DNA from: Nitrosopumilus cobalaminigenes
GTDB taxonomy: Archaea > Thermoproteota > Nitrososphaeria > Nitrososphaerales > Nitrosopumilaceae
Reading direction: 5' to 3'
DNA length: 64,000 nucleotides
Assembly: GCF_013407145.1 (NCBI RefSeq)
Contig: NZ_CP026993.1
Location: 620,001 to 684,000 of the forward strand
In this document: positions 26,788 to 34,732 of the stretch, piece after piece
Layout: each line of letters starts with the position of its first letter
Position numbering within the stretch: position 1 is the stretch's first letter
Program-made: the position numbers and the translations under genes
Notes under the pieces: model-generated
Seen by the model: only the letters and a program-made list of their open reading frames with translations
The model's database searches: none
What the model was told of the DNA's origin: nothing

Positions 26788-28389
26788 ATGGCCACAAAAA
26801 AATCTAGCAAATCAAAAACACCTGAGAAGAAAATTTTTACAGATTCTGAATATCCTGTAAAACGAGTCTATCAAAAATCTACTAAAAAAAGACCTGTTGA
26901 AGATGCAGGAAAATATCCATTCACCAGAGGAATTCATCCTGGTATGTTCCGAGAACGATTTTGGACTATGCGACAGTATTCTGGGTTTGGTGATGCAAAA
27001 CTTACCAATGAACGATTCAAATTCATGCTTGAAAAGGGTCAGACTGGTCTTAGTATGGCATTTGACTTACCAACTCAAATTGGTTATGATTCAGATTCTC
27101 CTCAAGCTGAAGGTGAAGTTGGAAAAGTTGGTGTATCCATTACGTCAATTAAAGACATGCAGATTGCCTTTGATGGCATTCCATTAGGAAAAGTCAGTTC
27201 TTCAATGACCATTAATTCTACAGCATCTACGTTATTAGCATATTATATCGCAGTTGGAGAATCTCAAGGATTCAAAAGTCATGAGCTTCGTGGAACTACA
27301 CAAAACGATATTCTCAAGGAATACATTGCAAGAAATACCTACATCTATCCTCCTCAACCATCAATGCGATTAATTGGTGATATGATAGAGTATTGTGCAG
27401 AAAAAGTTCCATCCTGGTATCCTGTATCTATATCCGGGTATCATATGAGAGAAGCTGGTTGTACTGCGACACAAGAAGTTGCATTTACTTTAGCTAATGC
27501 AATAGCATACATCCAAACTTGTATTGACAAAGGATTGAAAATTGATGACTTTGCACCTCGACTTTCATTCTTCTTTTGCTGTACTATAGAATTCTTTGAA
27601 GAAGTTGCAAAGTTTAGAGTTGCACGAAAAGTTTATGCAAAAATTCTAAAAGAAAAGTTCCATGCAAAGAATCCACGTTCATTACAATTAAAATTCCATA
27701 CTCAGACTAGTGGTGAATCTCTAACTGCACAACAACCAAACAACAACATTGTTCGTGTTGCAATCCAGACAATGGCTGCAGTTGCAGGTGGAACTCAATC
27801 ATTACATACTAACTCTAGAGATGAAGCTCTTGCACTTCCTACTCAGGAATCTGCAAAAATTGCACTTAGAACTCAACAAATTGTTGCCCATGAAAGTGGT
27901 ATTACAAAGACTGCTGATCCTCTGGCTGGTTCATATTATTTGGAAGAATTATGTGATCAAATTGAGGCTGATGTGTGGAAATATCTCAAAAAAATTGAAA
28001 AAATGGGTGGCTCTGTAAAAGCAATTGAAAAAGGATTTTTCCAATCTGAAATTAGAGCAAACGCCTACCGATTAAAGAAAGAAACTGATGATGCTGATAG
28101 AGTGATTGTAGGTGTAAACAAGTATGCTGAAGAAGAAGAACAGCCTGAATTACTGAGAATTGATGGTAGAATTGAGATTCAACAAAAGAAGGCTTTGAAA
28201 AAATTACGTGCAGACAGAGATTCTAAAAAATTAGAAAAGGCATTATCTGCAATGCAAAGTGCAGCTGATACTGAAGAAAATCTTATGCCATACATTGTAA
28301 CTGCTGCAAAAGCATTTGCTACCACTGGAGAAATTAGTAACACCTTCCGTGAAGTCTTTGGTGAATATCGTCCAAAAGAGGTCTTTTAG
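26788..28389 (+). CDS. mcmA: Methylmalonyl-CoA mutase, large (catalytic) subunit
   Basis: Protein of 533 residues holding the TIM-barrel substrate domain: YPFTRGIHPGMFRERFWTMRQYSGFG, MAFDLPTQIGYDSD, STMTINSTA-like SSMTINSTAS, GTTQNDILKEY, SGYHMREAG and the YYLEELCDQIE region. The cobalamin domain is missing and supplied by the separate small subunit, as usual in archaea. It works in the 3HP/4HB cycle. A lysine-rich N-terminal extension of about 30 residues precedes the barrel. Confidence 0.95.
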   Translation: MATKKSSKSKTPEKKIFTDSEYPVKRVYQKSTKKRPVEDAGKYPFTRGIHPGMFRERFWTMRQYSGFGDAKLTNERFKFMLEKGQTGLSMAFDLPTQIGYDSDSPQAEGEVGKVGVSITSIKDMQIAFDGIPLGKVSSSMTINSTASTLLAYYIAVGESQGFKSHELRGTTQNDILKEYIARNTYIYPPQPSMRLIGDMIEYCAEKVPSWYPVSISGYHMREAGCTATQEVAFTLANAIAYIQTCIDKGLKIDDFAPRLSFFFCCTIEFFEEVAKFRVARKVYAKILKEKFHAKNPRSLQLKFHTQTSGESLTAQQPNNNIVRVAIQTMAAVAGGTQSLHTNSRDEALALPTQESAKIALRTQQIVAHESGITKTADPLAGSYYLEELCDQIEADVWKYLKKIEKMGGSVKAIEKGFFQSEIRANAYRLKKETDDADRVIVGVNKYAEEEEQPELLRIDGRIEIQQKKALKKLRADRDSKKLEKALSAMQSAADTEENLMPYIVTAAKAFATTGEISNTFREVFGEYRPKEVF

Positions 28390-28427
28390 TTAGACTATTC
28401 CTGAATTTATTTTAAAATAATGATGAA

Positions 28428-29249
28428 CTATTTTTTGGATTTTGCAATATAAAAATCCGCATAAAAATTATCCTCATCTTCATATTTTTCAGTATTAACT
28501 TTCATATCGTGTAATATGGATATAGTTTGTGCCTTTTCTTTAGAATCGGAAAAACTTCTTTGACGGATTGGTTTTATGTCACTTTTTACAATAGAGTAGT
28601 CATACATCTCAAAAACTTCTTTAATGTCATTCATATCGAACATTCTGAGCACAGAGAATGCAAAGATTGGTGAGGTATACTCTTTTTCAGATTCGATATA
28701 ATTGGACTGTCTGTTTTTAATCACTTTTAATAAATTTGAAAATGTCTTGTATCCGATATAACCCACACAACCCGTTGCAATCACTACATCTATTTTTGGA
28801 AATGATTCTAGTGGATTTAATTTTTCAGCCTCAAGATCTACATTTATGCCTCTTTCACACAATTTCATATCTTCAGAGAATTTTAGAGCCTCTTCTGAAA
28901 TGTCTATTTGATAGAAGTTTATGTTATCATTACTTGTACATTCATCATAGAATTGCTTGGTCTCTTTTTTTGTAGGTTCAGTTCCGTTTAAAAAGAAATT
29001 ATTTAATTCTGCCATTGTTAAATCATATTTCATTAATGATGAATTGATGCCGTATGAACTTCCCAAGTCTAAAACATTGATGGGTCTAGATAATTTATCT
29101 TCAAGTTGATTTATGATGGAGTTGTACAATGGTTTTGTAGAATCTGATATGTCATATTCCAATCTTTCCATCTCCTTTAGATATTCATATGGAGAATCCT
29201 GTGTGTAAATATTAGTAAAATCTTTTTTCACTTTTAGTTCATTCATCAT
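28428..29249 (-). CDS. Class I SAM-dependent methyltransferase-like protein
   Basis: Protein of 273 residues. Motif I INVLDLGSSYGIN (58-70) is a Rossmann SAM-binding loop, and IDVVIATGCVGYIG fits motif IV. Between them sits an unusual insert with many acidic residues. Substrate unknown. It is convergent with mcmA and divergent from the epimerase gene, so it has its own promoter. A second Met directly follows the first; either may be used. Confidence 0.65.
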   Translation of the reverse strand: MMNELKVKKDFTNIYTQDSPYEYLKEMERLEYDISDSTKPLYNSIINQLEDKLSRPINVLDLGSSYGINSSLMKYDLTMAELNNFFLNGTEPTKKETKQFYDECTSNDNINFYQIDISEEALKFSEDMKLCERGINVDLEAEKLNPLESFPKIDVVIATGCVGYIGYKTFSNLLKVIKNRQSNYIESEKEYTSPIFAFSVLRMFDMNDIKEVFEMYDYSIVKSDIKPIRQRSFSDSKEKAQTISILHDMKVNTEKYEDEDNFYADFYIAKSKK

Positions 29250-29381
29250 AGGAGTAACGATACAATTCCACCCTTAATAAAACCCGGACAATACTCTAGT
29301 CGTGAAATAGATCTTTTATTATTTTTTATAATTTAAAATAAAATAAATCCATTAATACTGTAATTTGATGAGGTCTTTTAG

Positions 29382-29780
29382 ATGAAAATTGATCATATTG
29401 CAATTGCAGTAAATAATGTAGAAGAATCTGCCAAAATTTATCAACAAGCCTTAGGTGTTGATGACATTGAATTTGAAACAGTTGAATCTGAAGGTGTCAA
29501 AGTTGCAATTTTACATTTAGAAAATGCACGTGTGGAATTAATGCAGCCTACAAACGATGAAAGCCCAATTAAGAAATTCCTTGATAAAAAAGGTCAGGGA
29601 TTACATCACATGGCCTTAGATACTGACAACATTGAAGGTGAAGTTGAACGAATGGAAGGCTGCGGAATTCAATTTTTAGGCAAAATACGTCCTGGTTCTG
29701 CTGGAACTAAAGTTACTTTTATCCACCCAAAATCACTTCACGGTGTTTTAGCAGAACTATGTTCTCACCCTAAAGAGTGA
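29382..29780 (+). CDS. mce: Methylmalonyl-CoA epimerase
   Basis: Protein of 132 residues of the vicinal oxygen chelate fold, converting (S)- to (R)-methylmalonyl-CoA ahead of the mutase. Metal ligands are visible: His5 in KIDHIAIAV, the GLHHMALDTDN histidine, and the glutamate in GVLAELCS. It stands 1 kb downstream of mcmA. It overlaps the next small gene by 4 nt. Confidence 0.94.
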   Translation: MKIDHIAIAVNNVEESAKIYQQALGVDDIEFETVESEGVKVAILHLENARVELMQPTNDESPIKKFLDKKGQGLHHMALDTDNIEGEVERMEGCGIQFLGKIRPGSAGTKVTFIHPKSLHGVLAELCSHPKE

Positions 29781-29971
29781 AAAAACCCTTGAGTGATTCT
29801 GAAACACTTTCAAAAATTCAAGCCCATTTGGAAAAAACAAATGAAATTATTGAAAATTCTATAGAACAAGATTCATTATTCCATGACTCTTCTAAAAATA
29901 AAATATTCAAACTATGGCTAGAATCAAATCATTTTGCTTTGAATATTTTAGAGAAAAATTCTAAAGAATAA
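29777..29971 (+). CDS. Small helical protein coupled to epimerase gene
   Basis: Protein of 64 residues, predominantly helical and charged (SETLSKIQAHLEKTNEIIENS). Starts with GTG overlapping the epimerase stop codon. No family recognised. It ends immediately before the convergent HTH-CBS regulator gene. Confidence 0.5.
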   Translation: MKKPLSDSETLSKIQAHLEKTNEIIENSIEQDSLFHDSSKNKIFKLWLESNHFALNILEKNSKE

Positions 29972-30598
29972 TTATTCCATCATTTTCAAAGTGTCAGAGG
30001 CTGTAATGATGCCTATTATTTTGGATTTTTTTGAAACTAGTATACATTTAGAGTATCTTATCAGTGGTACCAAAACATTTGCTGGTGTGTCAAAATCCAC
30101 TATTGGTGGAACTGGCTCCATTGTATCTGATAATTTAGATTTTTTCAATTCTGCTTCCCCTAAATCTGATAAATGTTTTACAATCCCATCTTCTGATACT
30201 ACTCCAACTACGTCTGAATTATCAAAAACTGGGATTTGGCTGATTGATGATTGATGCATTTTCTTTATTGCATCATGGAGTGTATTGGTAGGTTTTAGTT
30301 TTACAATATCTTTACTGCAAAAGTCTCCTGCTGTATGAGATGATGACTCTCCTTCTAATTTTGCTAAACTTTCAAAAATTTTCTTAGCAGTATCATAACT
30401 TGGTTGACTTCTTCCTGATTCAATCTGATTGATCATTGACGTACTGACTCCTGTCATTGCTGCAAGTTTTTTCTGAGTTATGCCTATTTTTTGTCTAATT
30501 TGTTTAATAGAGTCAATTCTAGGAAGCAATTCATTTAGAGATGATTTTGATTGATTTAAAAATTTATTTTCTGATGATTTTAGAGAATTAATCATCAT
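29972..30598 (-). CDS. HTH-CBS domain transcriptional regulator
   Basis: Protein of 208 residues. A Cro/CI-type helix-turn-helix (about 32-75: IRQKIGITQKKLAAMTGVSTSMINQIESGRSQ) is followed by two CBS domains (about 93-208) with repeated QIPVFDNSDVVGVVSEDGI and IIGIITASDTL motifs, which bind adenine nucleotides or SAM. It resembles archaeal regulators that sense energy state. It overlaps the upstream C2H2 zinc-finger ORF by 11 nt. Confidence 0.85.
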   Translation of the reverse strand: MMINSLKSSENKFLNQSKSSLNELLPRIDSIKQIRQKIGITQKKLAAMTGVSTSMINQIESGRSQPSYDTAKKIFESLAKLEGESSSHTAGDFCSKDIVKLKPTNTLHDAIKKMHQSSISQIPVFDNSDVVGVVSEDGIVKHLSDLGEAELKKSKLSDTMEPVPPIVDFDTPANVLVPLIRYSKCILVSKKSKIIGIITASDTLKMME

Positions 30599-30743
30599 TT
30601 CTTAATCTCCATTTTAGTTCACCTGCTTCTCTTACAAATGTCTGAGGTGATTCTTTGTTGTGATTATTTTTGATATGGGACATGTATGTGACAAGTGGGG
30701 AAAAATTTTCATTACATACTGGACATGTTTTAGCAAATCCCAT
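30588..30743 (-). CDS. C2H2 zinc-finger microprotein (51 aa)
   Basis: ORF of 51 codons with CPVC at 7-10 and HIKNNH at 23-28: a classical C2H2 finger with spacing CxxC-x12-HxxxxH. The basic C-terminus (ELKWRLRNDD) could touch DNA. It overlaps the HTH-CBS gene by 11 nt, so the two are cotranscribed and may work as partners. Function unknown. Confidence 0.6.
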   Translation of the reverse strand: MGFAKTCPVCNENFSPLVTYMSHIKNNHNKESPQTFVREAGELKWRLRNDD

Positions 30744-30827
30744 ACTGGATAGTACTCTGTAAGGCATATTAGCAAAGTTGTGATTTTCAAGTTTGATATT
30801 GTTATAATGTGTGAAATCGTTTGAGAT

Positions 30828-31004
30828 TTAGATTTCTTTGATTAATAATTTAATGCTAGAAATTGATTCAGAATTCAATTCAATTTCTTTATGCTCTTCT
30901 TTTACGTGTTCTGTAACTTTGCCCATCAATTCTTCTTCTGTTTGTGCAGTTGCTGACCATCCGCAATCTTTTCCTGCATCAGAACAGCTAATACTTTTTG
31001 TCAT
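30828..31004 (-). CDS. DUF1059 family small protein (58 aa)
   Basis: ORF of 58 codons starting MTKSISCSDAGKDCGW with TEEELMGKVTEHVKEEH, the DUF1059 pattern (two cysteines and a conserved HxxxxH segment). It begins 28 nt after ppdK on the minus strand. Function of the family is unknown; a metal site is plausible. Confidence 0.7.
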   Translation of the reverse strand: MTKSISCSDAGKDCGWSATAQTEEELMGKVTEHVKEEHKEIELNSESISSIKLLIKEI

Positions 31005-31032
31005 AATTATACTAATTTGGTCTAGAATTTAT

Positions 31033-33711
31033 TTATTTTTTCTTTGATTTTGTCTTTTTTGGTTGTTCAATTGCTGCTTGTGCTGCTGCAACAATGGCTA
31101 TTGGAATTCTATGTGGTGATGCACTAACATAACTTAGACCTACACTATGACAGAATTTAATAGAACTAGGATCTCCTCCATGTTCTCCACAAATTCCAAC
31201 TTCCATGTTTGGTCTGAGTGCACGTCCTGCAGCAACCCCAATTTTGATTAAACTTCCTACACCGTTTACATCAATTGATTGGAATGGATTTCTTTCTAGT
31301 AGTTCTTTTTCCATATACTCTGGAAGGAATTTTCCTTCTACGTCTTCTCTACTGAAACTAAATGTGCCTTGAGTAAGGTCATTTGTACCAAAACTAAAGA
31401 ATTCTGCTGTTGTTGCAAGTTCATTTGCAGTCAGTGCTGCTCTTACAACTTCAATCATGGTTCCAAAGTTAATTTTTAATTTCATTTTGTGTTTTGATTC
31501 TGTTTCTTTTTTAATAGAATCATAAATTTTCTTGATGTGATTTAGTTCTGCAATGCTGCTGATTTGTGGAATCATGATTTGGGGGTGTGCTTTGACTTTT
31601 TTCTTTGTCAATTCAACTAGTGCATCAAAGACTGCTCGAATTTGCATTTCATAGATTTCAGGATATGTAATTCCTACACGAACTCCTCTATGTCCCATCA
31701 TTGGATTGATTTCTGCTAATTCTCTTGCTCTTTTCAAAACTACTTTTGCTTGATTAATTTCACTTGTATTTCCACTTGATTCTAGTTTCTGAATTTTTTC
31801 AACTAATTCTTCTGGATTAGGCAAGAATTCGTGAAGTGGAGGATCCAATAATCTAATTGTTACCTCATAGCCTTCCATGGCTTTTAGGATTTCAATAAAG
31901 TCACTTTTTTGTAATTGACCCAATTTTTGCAAAATCTTACTTCGCTCTTCAATATTTTCAGCCATGATCATTTCTACAAACAAGTTAATTCTATCACTGC
32001 CGTTGAACATTCTTTCTGTTCTACATAATCCGATTCCTTGACCTCCAAAGATTCTTGCAAGTTTTGCACCTTCTGGTGTATCTGCATTTGCTCTAATTCC
32101 TATCTTCTTTGCTTTTTGAGCCCAATCTAAAATCTGTTCAAAGTCTTTTGTAACTTTTGGTTCTACTGTTGGTACTTCGCCAATGAAGACCGTACCTGCA
32201 CTACCATCAATGGTGATTGTATCTCCACGTTTGATTGTTACTCCATTTGCAGTACATGTGTTATTATCATAATCGATTTTTAATTCTGGACATCCTACGA
32301 TACATGGTTTTCCCATTCCTCTTGAAACAATTGCTGCATGGGATGATTTTCCTCCTAGACTGGTCAATATTCCTTCTGATGAAAAGAATGCTGGAACATC
32401 TTCAGGTTTTGTTTCTTTTCTTACTAGTATGACTTTGCTTCCTGTATCTCCTAATTCTATTGCTCTTTTAACATCAAATTCTACTATTCCACTTGCTGCA
32501 CCTGGAGATGCTGCAATTCCTTTTGCTAATTGCTTATGATTTTTAATTTTAGATTCATCCATTGTTCTATGTAACAATGCTTCTAATTGCTGTGCTGGAA
32601 TTCTTGTAAGTGCTTTATCTTTAGTGATTAATTTTTCTTTTACCATGTCTACTGATGTTTTAACTAATGCTGCTGCACTCATCTTTGCAGTTCTTGTTTG
32701 TAAAAGATAGAATTTTCCTTGCTCAATTGTAAATTCTATATCTTGTGGTTCTCTGAAATGTTTTTCCAATTTTGTGCATGCATTACTCAATTCTTTGTGT
32801 GATTTTGGCATATCTTTTTTCAGTAATTCTATACTTTTTCCAGTTCTCACTCCTGCAACAACGTCTTCGCCTTGAGCATTTATGAGATATTCGCCTTCAA
32901 TCTCTTTTTTACCATTATGGCCATTTCTTGTAAATACTACCCCTGTAGCACTATCATCTCCCATATTTCCAAATACCATTGTAACTACGTTAACTGCAGT
33001 CCCATTTGCAATGTCTTTTGTAATGTTATTTTTTTCACGATAAACTATTGCTCTTTCTCCCATCCAACTTTTGAAAACAGCTTCTATGGATAATACTAAT
33101 TGTTCATCAGGCGTATCTGGAAACTTTCTTTTTGTATGTTCTTCACAGATTTTTTTATATTCTGATACAATTGTTTTTAGAGATTCTACGTTTAGTTTAC
33201 TATCGTCTGAAACTCCTTGTTTGGCTTTTGCTGCATCTAATACATGATCAAATTTTTCATCATTTACACCAAATACCACTTTTCCAAATAATTGAATAAA
33301 TCTACGATATGAATCCCATGAAAATCGTGGATTTTTAGTTTGTTCTGCAAATCCTTCTACTGTTTTTTCATTTAATCCTAAATTCAAAATCGTATCCATC
33401 ATTCCTGGCATTGAGATTGCAGCACCGGAACGAACTGAAACTAGTAATGGATTCTTTGTAGAATTCCATTTTTTACCTGTCTTTTTTTCCATCTTTGCAA
33501 TATTTTTCATTACTGCTGGCATGACATATTTTGGAAGTTTTCTGTTGTTCTCGTAATACTTGTTACAAACTTCAGTGGTGATCGTAAATCCTGGAGGTAC
33601 TGGCAGCTTTAGTCGAGTCATCTCGCTTAATCCTGCACCTTTTCCGCCTAGAAGCATTCTTTTTTTGCTGTCTGCTTCTTCAAATGCATAAACTGGTTTG
33701 TTTTTTGCCAT
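31033..33711 (-). CDS. ppdK: Pyruvate, phosphate dikinase
   Basis: Protein of 892 residues that reversibly converts pyruvate, ATP and phosphate to phosphoenolpyruvate, AMP and pyrophosphate. The N-terminal ATP-grasp domain (GGKGAGLSEMTRL, VRSGAAISMPGMMDT), the swivelling phosphohistidine domain with His458 in GGKSSHAAIVSRG, and the C-terminal PEP barrel (GLCRTERMF, GTNDLTQ, GICGEHGGDP) are all present. In an autotroph it feeds gluconeogenesis. It lies in a minus-strand run with tpiA. Confidence 0.96.
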   Translation of the reverse strand: MAKNKPVYAFEEADSKKRMLLGGKGAGLSEMTRLKLPVPPGFTITTEVCNKYYENNRKLPKYVMPAVMKNIAKMEKKTGKKWNSTKNPLLVSVRSGAAISMPGMMDTILNLGLNEKTVEGFAEQTKNPRFSWDSYRRFIQLFGKVVFGVNDEKFDHVLDAAKAKQGVSDDSKLNVESLKTIVSEYKKICEEHTKRKFPDTPDEQLVLSIEAVFKSWMGERAIVYREKNNITKDIANGTAVNVVTMVFGNMGDDSATGVVFTRNGHNGKKEIEGEYLINAQGEDVVAGVRTGKSIELLKKDMPKSHKELSNACTKLEKHFREPQDIEFTIEQGKFYLLQTRTAKMSAAALVKTSVDMVKEKLITKDKALTRIPAQQLEALLHRTMDESKIKNHKQLAKGIAASPGAASGIVEFDVKRAIELGDTGSKVILVRKETKPEDVPAFFSSEGILTSLGGKSSHAAIVSRGMGKPCIVGCPELKIDYDNNTCTANGVTIKRGDTITIDGSAGTVFIGEVPTVEPKVTKDFEQILDWAQKAKKIGIRANADTPEGAKLARIFGGQGIGLCRTERMFNGSDRINLFVEMIMAENIEERSKILQKLGQLQKSDFIEILKAMEGYEVTIRLLDPPLHEFLPNPEELVEKIQKLESSGNTSEINQAKVVLKRARELAEINPMMGHRGVRVGITYPEIYEMQIRAVFDALVELTKKKVKAHPQIMIPQISSIAELNHIKKIYDSIKKETESKHKMKLKINFGTMIEVVRAALTANELATTAEFFSFGTNDLTQGTFSFSREDVEGKFLPEYMEKELLERNPFQSIDVNGVGSLIKIGVAAGRALRPNMEVGICGEHGGDPSSIKFCHSVGLSYVSASPHRIPIAIVAAAQAAIEQPKKTKSKKK

Positions 33712-33738
33712 GCAGAAATTTGTAAATTATTTGGCTTT

Positions 33739-34395
33739 TTAAACTAATGCCTTAGCAAATTCAGAAATTACTTTATCCCAGTTTTTTGCTTTAATTATTC
33801 CGCTTGCCACTAAGATCCCCTCTGATCCTAGCTCTGCAGCTTTGGCCACATCCTCTCCCGATACAATTCCTGCACCACAAAGTAATTTTGTTTTATTTTT
33901 TGAACCATTCACTATGCTTGCAGCTTTTTCAATCAATTCTGGCTTTTCTTTTGAAACTGCCTTACCTGATCCAATTAACTCCGGTGGTTCTATTGCAATA
34001 AAATCTGGATTTAGTTTGACATATTTTTTTACTTCTGCAATATCTTTTACGCAAAGAATGGATGTCATTTTTAGTTCTTTTAATTTTATAATTAATTTTT
34101 CAATTTCTTTACTTGAAATTCTATGTTCACTATGATTAATCAATGATCCATTTACTTTTGATTTTTTTAATAATTCTGGAATTACAAAACCTGTGGTACT
34201 TCCTATTTTAGAGTCATCAATGTGTTGGGCAAAAATTGGAATCGAACTATTTGATACCAGACCGATTAAGTGCTGTGGTGGGCAAATTGCTATTTTGACT
34301 TTATATTTTTTAGAAATTTTTTCTGCTGTTTTTACAAATTTGATTATTTTATCTCCTGCAATTTCTTCATAATTTTTGCAATTTACTACAAACAT
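33739..34395 (-). CDS. tpiA: Triosephosphate isomerase, archaeal type
   Basis: Protein of 218 residues, the short archaeal TIM. VNCKNYEE carries the Asn-x-Lys start, INHSEHR the catalytic His, and AIEPPELIGSG the catalytic Glu; LLCGAGIVSGEDV is the phosphate-binding loop. It interconverts glyceraldehyde-3-phosphate and dihydroxyacetone phosphate. It is 27 nt upstream of ppdK and 38 nt downstream of the SemiSWEET gene. Confidence 0.95.
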   Translation of the reverse strand: MFVVNCKNYEEIAGDKIIKFVKTAEKISKKYKVKIAICPPQHLIGLVSNSSIPIFAQHIDDSKIGSTTGFVIPELLKKSKVNGSLINHSEHRISSKEIEKLIIKLKELKMTSILCVKDIAEVKKYVKLNPDFIAIEPPELIGSGKAVSKEKPELIEKAASIVNGSKNKTKLLCGAGIVSGEDVAKAAELGSEGILVASGIIKAKNWDKVISEFAKALV

Positions 34396-34433
34396 CTTTC
34401 TTTGAAATTTTTTGCATTGTATTTATTCCTTGA

Positions 34434-34724
34434 TTATGATTCTGGTGCTTTGGCTTGAATGTCGTATCGCTTCTTCATTCCTAATACGATGATCATTAAG
34501 ATTAATCCTGACATGTTTGTACCTATGATAAATACATCTTCTACAATTATGCCATAAATCAGCCACAAAATTGAACCTGCAGCAATGAATATCATTAAAA
34601 ATTTTGAAACATCTCTGAGTCTTTTTGTCTTGTATCCTTTGTAGATTTGCTCTACCCATCCCATTAAAATCAAAATTCCCGCAGCTATTCCTAACATCGT
34701 TAGAAGTGTTCCGTCAACTTCCAT
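34434..34724 (-). CDS. SemiSWEET-type sugar transporter
   Basis: Protein of 96 residues with three hydrophobic helices (about 8-25, 42-60, 66-83), the size of a SemiSWEET triple-helix bundle that dimerises. VEQIYKGYKTKRLRDVSKFLM and ILWLIYGII match the PQ-loop-like region and second helix of the MtN3/SWEET family; the usual PQ dipeptide is EQ here. It would carry sugars or similar small solutes. It sits between polB and tpiA with short gaps. The frame at 34423-34659 on the same strand is a shadow. Confidence 0.75.
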   Translation of the reverse strand: MEVDGTLLTMLGIAAGILILMGWVEQIYKGYKTKRLRDVSKFLMIFIAAGSILWLIYGIIVEDVFIIGTNMSGLILMIIVLGMKKRYDIQAKAPES

Positions 34725-34732
34725 TTTCTATT

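Noticed and set aside
34423-34659. Second minus-strand ORF overlapping the SemiSWEET gene
   Set aside because: Arg/His/Asn-rich composition without hydrophobic core; the overlapping 96-residue frame has a clear membrane-protein pattern, so this is a shadow.
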